Of a stretch of DNA of 28,576 nucleotides, positions 22,815 through 28,576 are shown piece after piece. This stretch comes from an uncultured Oribacterium sp. Its GTDB lineage: Bacteria; Bacillota; Clostridia; Lachnospirales; Lachnospiraceae. A program made the translations under genes and the position numbers. The stretch lies in contig CALAOB010000134.1 of assembly GCA_937927445.1 (NCBI GenBank), forward strand, positions 1 through 28,576, written 5' to 3'. The number at the start of each line of letters is the position of its first letter. Position 1 is the first letter of the stretch. The notes below the pieces were generated by a model that saw only the letters and a list, made by a program, of their open reading frames with translations, made no database searches and was not told the DNA's origin.

Positions 22815-24800
22815 TCAGAGACTGTTTACGGTTTCCACGACATTCTCCACCGTGAAACCAAAGTGCTTAAAGAGAAGCGAGCCGTTGCCGGACGCACCGA
22901 AGCCATGCATGCTGACGACCTTTCCGTCCAGGCCGACATACTTGTACCAGCCGAAATCGGAAAGTGCCTCAATGGCAACTCTCTTTCGTACGCTGTTCGG
23001 AAGTACCGACTCCTTATACGCCGCATCCTGACGGTCGAAGGCTTCCATGTTCGGCATGGAAACGACACGGACCTTCTTTCCCTGTGCGCTGAGCTCTGCC
23101 TTCGCCTTCACCGCGAGTGCGACCTCGGATCCGGTCGCGATCAGGATAACCTCCGGTGTGCCCTCACAGTCATCGATGATGTAGGCACCCTTCTCTACCT
23201 TCTGTGCATCTGCACCCGGCAGCTGCTCGAGGTTCTGTCTCGTCAGCACGAGGGCGGTCGGACGATCCTTCGCTTCCAGGGCCATCAGCCATGCGCCCTC
23301 GGTCTCGGTACGATCACACGGACGGATGACATCGAAGTTCGGAATCGAACGGAGCATCGCGAGCTGCTCGATCGGCTCATGAGTCGGGCCGTCCTCGCCG
23401 ACACCGATGGAGTCATGGGTCAGTACGAAGATCTGTGGAATCTTCATCAGTGCCGCCAGTCTCGCCATCGGCTTCAGATAGTCACTGAAGACGAAGAAGG
23501 TCGCCACGAAGGTACGAAGGCCACCGTGGAGCAGCATACCGTTTGCGATACCGGCCATCGCCATCTCGCGAACGCCGAAGTGAATGTTCTTTCCTGCCGG
23601 TGTCTCTGCGCTGAAGTAGTCCTCGCCCTTCATCTCGGTCTTGTTGGAAGGTCCGAGATCTGCGGAACCGCCGAAGAGGTTCGGCAGCTTATCCTTCATG
23701 TAGTTGATTACGACACCAGAGGAGGCTCTCGTCGCCTCCGCCTTCTCTGCCTTTGTGAAGAAGCCGGCATCCGCACGAAGTGCCTTCACATCCTCATCCG
23801 AGTGGTAGCGTGCCCACAGCTCCGCCATCTCCGGGAACTTCGCACAGTACTCGTCGAAGAGCTTCTTCCAGGCATCCTCTGCCGGCTGCTTCGCCTCCGC
23901 GAGTGCCTTATAGTGTGCGTATACCTCCTCCGGTACATAGAACGGCTCCTGAGACGGCCACTCGAGCGTCTCCTTCATCGCCTTTACGTTTTCCTCACCG
24001 AGCGGCTCGCCATGGGCTGCTGCGGAGCCCTGCTTCGCAGGACAGCCGAAGCCGATGGTGGTCTTCACCTTGATGAAGTATGGTGCGGAATCATCCTGAA
24101 GCGCCGTATCCAGTGCAGCTGCGATCTTCCGAAGATCATTGCCGTCATCCACCTCGAGGGTCTTGAAGCCGAAGGCCTCGGCACGCTTCACCACGTCCTC
24201 ACGGAACGCGATGTCGGTGGAGCCCTCGATGGAAATCTTATTGGAGTCATAGAGCACGGTCAGCTTGGAAAGATTCCAGGTACCGGCCAGAGACAGTGCC
24301 TCGGAGGAAATACCCTCCATCAGATCGCCATCACCCGCGATGACGAAGGTACGGTGATTGACGATCTCGTAGCCCGGCTTGTTAAAGATCGATGCCAGGT
24401 GCTTCTCCGCTGCTGCCATACCGACGGCCATGCTGATGCCGGCGCCGAGTGGTCCGGTGGTCGCTTCGATACCGACCGTGTGACCATACTCCGGATGGCC
24501 CGGGGTCAGGGAACCGAGCTGACGGAACTGCATCACATCTTCCTTCGTGAGGCCGAAGCCGAAAAGGTGAAGCAGGGAATACAGCAGCATGGAGCCGTGT
24601 CCACCGGAAAGAATAAAGCGGTCACGATCCTCCCATGTCGGATCGGCCGGATTGATGTTCAGATAATGTGCCCACATTTCATAGGCCATCGGTGCCACAC
24701 CGAGTGGCAGTCCCGGGTGTCCAGAGTTCGCCTTCTGGATCGCATCTGCTGATAAAACGCGGATGGCATTGACCGCCATCGTTTCCATATCTTTCGTCAT
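22815..24800 (-). CDS. tkt: Transketolase
   Basis: A 661-residue full-length transketolase, thiamine diphosphate and Mg2+ dependent, cytoplasmic, moving two-carbon units between pentose, triose, tetrose and hexose phosphates. Seen: ANSGHPGLPLGVAPMAYEMW near residue 25, ILSGGHGSMLLYSLLHLFGF near 65, the cofactor motif GDGDLMEGISSEALSLAG near 155, FGVREMAMAGIANGM near 410, and a C-terminal domain with VIRPCDRTETEGAW and RVVSMPNMEAFDRQ. The ATG at 24800 follows GGAGG at 7 nt; the open frame extends 32 codons further without a ribosome binding site. Co-oriented with tal, so a non-oxidative pentose phosphate operon. Confidence 0.96.
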   Translation of the reverse strand: MTKDMETMAVNAIRVLSADAIQKANSGHPGLPLGVAPMAYEMWAHYLNINPADPTWEDRDRFILSGGHGSMLLYSLLHLFGFGLTKEDVMQFRQLGSLTPGHPEYGHTVGIEATTGPLGAGISMAVGMAAAEKHLASIFNKPGYEIVNHRTFVIAGDGDLMEGISSEALSLAGTWNLSKLTVLYDSNKISIEGSTDIAFREDVVKRAEAFGFKTLEVDDGNDLRKIAAALDTALQDDSAPYFIKVKTTIGFGCPAKQGSAAAHGEPLGEENVKAMKETLEWPSQEPFYVPEEVYAHYKALAEAKQPAEDAWKKLFDEYCAKFPEMAELWARYHSDEDVKALRADAGFFTKAEKAEATRASSGVVINYMKDKLPNLFGGSADLGPSNKTEMKGEDYFSAETPAGKNIHFGVREMAMAGIANGMLLHGGLRTFVATFFVFSDYLKPMARLAALMKIPQIFVLTHDSIGVGEDGPTHEPIEQLAMLRSIPNFDVIRPCDRTETEGAWLMALEAKDRPTALVLTRQNLEQLPGADAQKVEKGAYIIDDCEGTPEVILIATGSEVALAVKAKAELSAQGKKVRVVSMPNMEAFDRQDAAYKESVLPNSVRKRVAIEALSDFGWYKYVGLDGKVVSMHGFGASGNGSLLFKHFGFTVENVVETVNSL

Positions 24801-24867
24801 GATATATCCTCCACCTTTACTTACTAAAGCATAGAACCTGCGCCTGTCTCCAGACATAGCTGGTTTC

Positions 24868-24896
24868 ATTTTAAAACGCAAACGCGGATATAGCAA
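24868..24896 (-). promoter_or_regulatory. Promoter of the tkt-tal operon
   Basis: Minus strand TTGCTA (24896-24891), 17 nt, TAAAAT (24873-24868). Start near 24861, about 60 nt before the tkt ATG. Confidence 0.6.
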
Positions 24897-24925
24897 CTAT
24901 GTATTTACCGGATAGCGCCTTTTAA

Positions 24926-24980
24926 ATGTTCAAAAAAAAGTTCAGCGAAGTTCCCCGGAGAGGTCCTTCACTGAACTTTT
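24926..24980 (-). terminator. Intrinsic terminator of the MATE gene
   Basis: Minus strand AAAAGTTCAG, GAAG, a loop, CTTC, CTGAACTTTT and then a run of T (total T8). A 14-bp interrupted stem directly behind the MATE stop; separates it from tkt. Confidence 0.88.
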
Positions 24981-24981
24981 G

Positions 24982-26343
24982 TCATGCATTCATATGATAC
25001 TGTGTTTTCAGCTTCTTCAGGCAGTGATAGAAGCATGGAATCAGGAAAGCATCTGCAAAGATCCACGCAAGTGGAGACGCGAAGCAGGCAGCGATGTAGC
25101 CGAGCCACGGAACGAACACGAAGCCGACCAGTCCACGGGCCACCATCTCACAGACACCGGCGAGAATCGCGAGGCCGGAGAAGCCCATGCCCTGGATCGA
25201 GAAACGCCAGACATTGACGATGGTGAGCGGAATATAGAACGCCGCATTGCAAACGAGGAAGAGATGGGCGTTCGTGATGACCTCGGTCTCAGCGGCATCC
25301 ACAAACAGCTTCGGAATCTCTCCGCCGAAGAAAATCAGGATCACACAGATCAGTACCGAATAGATGGAACCGATGATCGTCGCAGACCGTACGCCCTCAC
25401 GGATACGGTCGAAGCGGAGAGCCCCGACATTCTGACCGGCATAGGTCGCCATGGTCGCACCGAGTGAATCGAAGACGCAGCAGACGAAATTACTGATACG
25501 CTGGCCGGCGGTGATGGCGGCCAGGGCGATCGCACCGAGGCCGTTCACCGCGGTCTGCAGGATGACGGAGCCGATGGCCGTGATGGAGTACTGAAGGCCC
25601 ATCGGGATGCCCATCCCGAGGAGGGTCAGCACCTTCTCCCCGTCCGGCTTCAGCTCCCCTGTCTCGAAGTGGAGAAGCGGGAACTTATATACCATATAGA
25701 CGAGGCACAGTACGCCGCTCAGTCCCTGGGAGATGACGGTCGCGTATGCCGGTCCCTCGACCCCGAAACCCATCAGGCCGATGGAGATATAGTCGAGCAG
25801 GATATTGAGAAGCGCCGCGAAGATCAGGAAATACACCGGCGTTTTCGCATCGCCCAAGGAACGGATGATGCTGGCCGTGATGTTGTAGAGAAAAATCGCC
25901 GGCGTCCCCAGAAAGATGATGAAGATGTAATCGAAGGCATAATCAAAGATCGATGCCGGCGTATTCGTGCCGATCAGGATGCTCTTCGTCAGTGCGCCGA
26001 TCACCACCGTCATCAGCACGGAAATCGCCACCGTGAGGTAGATGATCTGCGCCACGTACTTCCGAAGTCCTTTAAAATCCTGCGCACCGAAACGCTGCGC
26101 GACCGGAATCGCGAAGCCGGCCGTCACGCCGATGACGAAGCCGTTTACCATGAAATTGATCGCACCGGTAGAGCCGACACCGGCCAGCGCATCGACGCCC
26201 AGAAAACGGCCGACGATGATGGTATCCACCATACTGTAAAACTGCTGAAAAAGTGTTCCGAGCAGCATCGGAATCGCAAATCCCAGAATCAGCTTCGTCG
26301 GATTTCCGTTCGTCATATCCTTCATGCTTGTTTTTGCAGCCAT
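24982..26343 (-). CDS. MATE family efflux transporter
   Basis: A 453-residue multidrug and toxin extrusion (MATE) family protein with about 12 hydrophobic segments in two related halves; a cation-coupled exporter in the cytoplasmic membrane. The first half opens with GNPTKLILGFAIPMLLGTLFQQFYSMVDTIIVGRFLGVDALAGVGS, the classic start of bacterial MATE proteins, and the second half has GIPMGLQYSITAIGSVILQTAVNGLG. The ATG at 26343 follows AGGGGGAAT; an ATG eight codons earlier lies within the T-run of the upstream terminator and has no ribosome binding site. Single gene. Substrate cannot be inferred. Confidence 0.93.
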   Translation of the reverse strand: MAAKTSMKDMTNGNPTKLILGFAIPMLLGTLFQQFYSMVDTIIVGRFLGVDALAGVGSTGAINFMVNGFVIGVTAGFAIPVAQRFGAQDFKGLRKYVAQIIYLTVAISVLMTVVIGALTKSILIGTNTPASIFDYAFDYIFIIFLGTPAIFLYNITASIIRSLGDAKTPVYFLIFAALLNILLDYISIGLMGFGVEGPAYATVISQGLSGVLCLVYMVYKFPLLHFETGELKPDGEKVLTLLGMGIPMGLQYSITAIGSVILQTAVNGLGAIALAAITAGQRISNFVCCVFDSLGATMATYAGQNVGALRFDRIREGVRSATIIGSIYSVLICVILIFFGGEIPKLFVDAAETEVITNAHLFLVCNAAFYIPLTIVNVWRFSIQGMGFSGLAILAGVCEMVARGLVGFVFVPWLGYIAACFASPLAWIFADAFLIPCFYHCLKKLKTQYHMNA

Positions 26344-26366
26344 ATATTCCCCCTGTGCGCATCCCA

Positions 26367-26403
26367 TAAAAAAACGGGATCCTGTATTTGATCCCGTTTT
26401 TTA
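26367..26403 (-). terminator. Intrinsic terminator of fbp
   Basis: Minus strand AAAAAACGGGATC, 8-nt loop, GATCCCG followed by T7. It lies between the fbp stop and the MATE start and overlaps the MATE promoter. Confidence 0.88.
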
Positions 26404-26428
26404 TAGCACTGTTCTTTTTTCGAATCAA
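26400..26428 (-). promoter_or_regulatory. MATE gene promoter overlapping the fbp stop and terminator
   Basis: Minus strand TTGATT (26428-26423), 17 nt, TATAAA (26405-26400) with a TGC extension. The -35 overlaps the fbp TGA stop (26425-26427). A start near 26393 falls inside the first arm of the fbp terminator, so transcripts from this promoter could not form the whole hairpin. Confidence 0.7.
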
Positions 26429-28386
26429 TGTCGCTTTTGCACAATTTCACCCTTCTCGCGGATATCACCATTGCGATAAGCGGTGAGCAGCTCCTCCAGG
26501 TCGGCGATCTGACGCTTCAGCTCCTGTCCATTATCGGTTTCGCCGACATGGATGCGGTGCTTCATCTGCTCCACGATCTGGATCTCCGGCGTATTCTCGG
26601 AGCCCTTTCGGAAGCCCTTATGCTCTGCCAGCGCCAGATGGCGGGAGTTGAAAATGAGAGTATAGCCGGCGATGCCGGTGCGGGAATGGTAGGCCTTCGA
26701 GATACCGCCATCGATGACGAAGAGCTTGCCGTTCGCCTTGATTGGGGACTCGCCGCGCTTCGTTTTCACCGGCACATGACCATTCACCACATGGCCCATC
26801 TCCGGATCCACACCGAATTCCGCGAAGATCCGGTCGACATAGCGCTCTTCCTTCGAGAATTCATAGTAGATGTTAAACTTCTCCACATGTGTATCCGGAT
26901 CCTCGATGAAACAGTGCTCGAAGGTCGTCATCTTATCCTTTCCGAAGAGCGGTGAGCATGGACCGCACCACATGTACCAGAAAAGGTCCGTGGCGTAGAT
27001 CTTTCCCTTCGGATCATTCTCTCCATTCAGGAAATAGGCATCGATGGCCCGCTCATAGAAGTAATCCATGAGGGCCTTTCCGCCGACGCTGCCCTTCGCC
27101 GTCTCGAGCTGCAGGAAGGAACCGTCCACGTTCATCGGGATACAGCCATGGTAGAGGATGTTGTTATTGACGACCTTATACATCGCGCCGTTTGTAAAGA
27201 AGAAGCGGATGTGCTTCTGGAGCAGCTGCGAGTGCGTGAAGCTGTACACCAGGGTGTTCATCAGCTCCTTTTCCTTCTCCGTCATCTTATACGGATCCTT
27301 CGGGTCGATGGTCGGGAAATTCGTATCCCGGAGCGGATAGCTCTGTCCGTCGATGGTCACCGTGCCCTTTTCATAATCGATCTTGTCGAGCAGCATCCGG
27401 TGGTCGAGCTTATACTCCGGATGGCGGCGGATCAGCGCCCCCTCCTCCTTAAACAGGATGATGCTGATGGCCTTACACATCTTTGCGGCGAGACGAGGAT
27501 CCACCGAGTCGGAAACATTGGTATCCAGGAGATGCGGCTGGAAGCAGGCACACGGGTCGTCGCCGTACACCTCCTCCGCATACATCGAAAGCGGCCGCAG
27601 ATTGATGCCATAGCCGTCCTCGAGCACATCGAAGGAGTTATAGGAGGTGGCGATACGGAGGACGCTTGCGATGCAGGCCGGATTACCACAGGCGGCCCCC
27701 ATCCACTCGGCATCATGATTACCCCACTCGATGTCCACATCATGGAAGCTCATCAGCTCCTCCATGATCTGGTCCGCATGCGGGCCTCGATCGAAGATAT
27801 CGCCGATGATGTGAAGATTATCGATGACGAGGTTCTGGATCAGCTCGGACAGGGCCACGATGAAATCGTCACCCATATCGATGTCGATGATGGCATCCAT
27901 GATACCGCGGAGATAGCCCCGCTTATCTTCATCATGGCTGTCGAGGTGCAGGAGCTCATCGATCGCGTAGGCATACTGCTGCGGCATCTTCTTACGCACC
28001 TTCGAGCGGGTGTACTTCGAGCTGACGCAGCGGCAGATATTCACGAGACGGTTGATCGTGATGCGCTGCCACTCCGGCGTATCCTTCGCCTTGTGCGCCG
28101 GATCCGAAAGAATATCTCTCGGATAGTAGATCAGATTTGCCAGCTCGAGCTGCTCCTCCTCCGGGAGCAGGTTTCCGAAGGTTTCATCGATCTTATCACG
28201 GACGATTCCGGAGGCCGAGCGCATCAGGTAGATAAAGGCATCACTTTCACCATGCAGGTCTGAAAAGAAATACTCTGTGCCCTTCGGAAGTGCACAGATC
28301 GCACGCAGGTTGATGATCTCCGCACCTGCCGCGGTAGCCGTCGGAAACTGCTTCGCGAGCAGCTTCAAATAATCAAGATCACGCAT
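26425..28386 (-). CDS. fbp: Fructose-1,6-bisphosphatase, class III
   Basis: A 653-residue class III FBPase of the Firmicutes type, hydrolysing fructose 1,6-bisphosphate in gluconeogenesis. It belongs to the calcineurin-like metallophosphatases: FFSDLHGESD at about 40-49, IGDIFDRGPHADQ near 195-207, EWGNHDAEWMG near 220-230 and VNGHVPVK near 555 give the metal-binding D, H, GD, DRG, GNHD and GH residues. Length and N-terminus (RDLDYLKLLAKQFPTATAA) are normal for the class. The ATG at 28386 has AAGGGAAG upstream. Own promoter and terminator, so monocistronic. Its opposite, phosphofructokinase, lies 5 kb away in this window. Confidence 0.95.
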   Translation of the reverse strand: MRDLDYLKLLAKQFPTATAAGAEIINLRAICALPKGTEYFFSDLHGESDAFIYLMRSASGIVRDKIDETFGNLLPEEEQLELANLIYYPRDILSDPAHKAKDTPEWQRITINRLVNICRCVSSKYTRSKVRKKMPQQYAYAIDELLHLDSHDEDKRGYLRGIMDAIIDIDMGDDFIVALSELIQNLVIDNLHIIGDIFDRGPHADQIMEELMSFHDVDIEWGNHDAEWMGAACGNPACIASVLRIATSYNSFDVLEDGYGINLRPLSMYAEEVYGDDPCACFQPHLLDTNVSDSVDPRLAAKMCKAISIILFKEEGALIRRHPEYKLDHRMLLDKIDYEKGTVTIDGQSYPLRDTNFPTIDPKDPYKMTEKEKELMNTLVYSFTHSQLLQKHIRFFFTNGAMYKVVNNNILYHGCIPMNVDGSFLQLETAKGSVGGKALMDYFYERAIDAYFLNGENDPKGKIYATDLFWYMWCGPCSPLFGKDKMTTFEHCFIEDPDTHVEKFNIYYEFSKEERYVDRIFAEFGVDPEMGHVVNGHVPVKTKRGESPIKANGKLFVIDGGISKAYHSRTGIAGYTLIFNSRHLALAEHKGFRKGSENTPEIQIVEQMKHRIHVGETDNGQELKRQIADLEELLTAYRNGDIREKGEIVQKRH

Positions 28387-28472
28387 AATACTTCCCTTAT
28401 AAAACAGATCGCAGATGCCCGTTCGACGAAGTCCCCGGAGGGCTCGCCCGAATGGTATCTATAGTTAATTTT

Positions 28473-28502
28473 ATTATACGTAAACTAAACCGGTTTTGTC
28501 AC
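28473..28502 (-). promoter_or_regulatory. Promoter of fbp
   Basis: Minus strand GTGACA (28502-28497), 18 nt, perfect TATAAT (28478-28473). Predicted start near 28466, about 80 nt before the ATG. The leader carries GC-rich short repeats (GGGCGAGCCC) but no recognised riboswitch. Confidence 0.65.
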
Positions 28503-28521
28503 CGTTCCGGCCGATTGTTCA

Positions 28522-28558
28522 GAACAAGAAAATGCCCGTTTGTGAAACGGGCATCTTC
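28522..28558 (-). terminator. Intrinsic terminator for a gene beyond the right edge
   Basis: ATGCCCGTTT and AAACGGGCAT (10 bp perfect, GTG loop). On the minus strand it is followed by TTTCTTG, on the plus strand by CTTC, so it more likely ends a leftward gene outside the window. Confidence 0.7.
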
Positions 28559-28576
28559 AAACACCCCCTGCCCCCT

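Overview
The window looks like a chromosomal segment of a fairly GC-rich member of the Firmicutes, most likely family Lachnospiraceae. This is inferred from the rel – MBL hydrolase – hemZ gene order, the clostridial HemZ, class III fructose bisphosphatase, a PPi-type phosphofructokinase signature, Gram-positive style AGGAGG ribosome binding sites and an L-box lysine riboswitch. No rRNA, tRNA, phage, insertion sequence with transposase or CRISPR array was seen. Most genes lie on the minus strand; only a CBS-domain gene, a pectin methylesterase and the phosphofructokinase are on the plus strand.

Layout, left to right. (1) Positions 1-2190: an NhaC-family transporter gene preceded by a textbook lysine riboswitch with its terminator, a REP-like palindrome and a promoter overlapping the hemZ stop codon; it is best read as a lysine transporter. 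(2) 2184-7250: a rel (ppGpp) – metallo-beta-lactamase-fold hydrolase – hemZ operon read leftwards from a strong promoter at 7221-7249. (3) 7400-11110: a solo CBS-pair gene, an apt-greA pair, an ADP-ribose pyrophosphatase-type Nudix gene whose ribosome binding site lies in a hairpin, and a CorC/HlyC-type membrane protein. (4) 11311-20614: a pectin (homogalacturonan) utilisation locus. On the minus strand it holds a GH28 polygalacturonase, a solute-binding lipoprotein, two ABC permeases, a GH105 unsaturated glycuronyl hydrolase, then after a terminator an AraC regulator and a TIM-barrel isomerase/epimerase. A CE8 pectin methylesterase is divergent on the plus strand. A 329-bp divergent control region carries a sigma70 promoter and a cre-like site. 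(5) 20615-28576: central carbon metabolism, with phosphofructokinase, transketolase-transaldolase, a MATE efflux protein and class III fructose-1,6-bisphosphatase.

How the parts fit: the lipoprotein and permeases would import pectic oligosaccharides; no ATPase is encoded here, so a shared MsmX-type ATPase elsewhere is expected. None of the three carbohydrate-active enzymes has a visible signal peptide, so de-esterification (CE8), trimming of galacturonate (GH28) and removal of unsaturated ends (GH105) should happen in the cytoplasm. The neighbouring phosphofructokinase, transketolase, transaldolase and bisphosphatase genes handle triose, pentose and hexose phosphates made downstream.

A recurring architectural feature is that promoters overlap the stop codon of the upstream co-oriented gene (hemZ/transporter, CE8/pfk, fbp/MATE, possibly GH105/araC). 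In two of these the predicted start lies inside the arm of the upstream gene's terminator, so own-promoter transcripts would escape the hairpin that stops read-through. All functional statements are from reading the sequence and family knowledge; no searches or folding programs were run.
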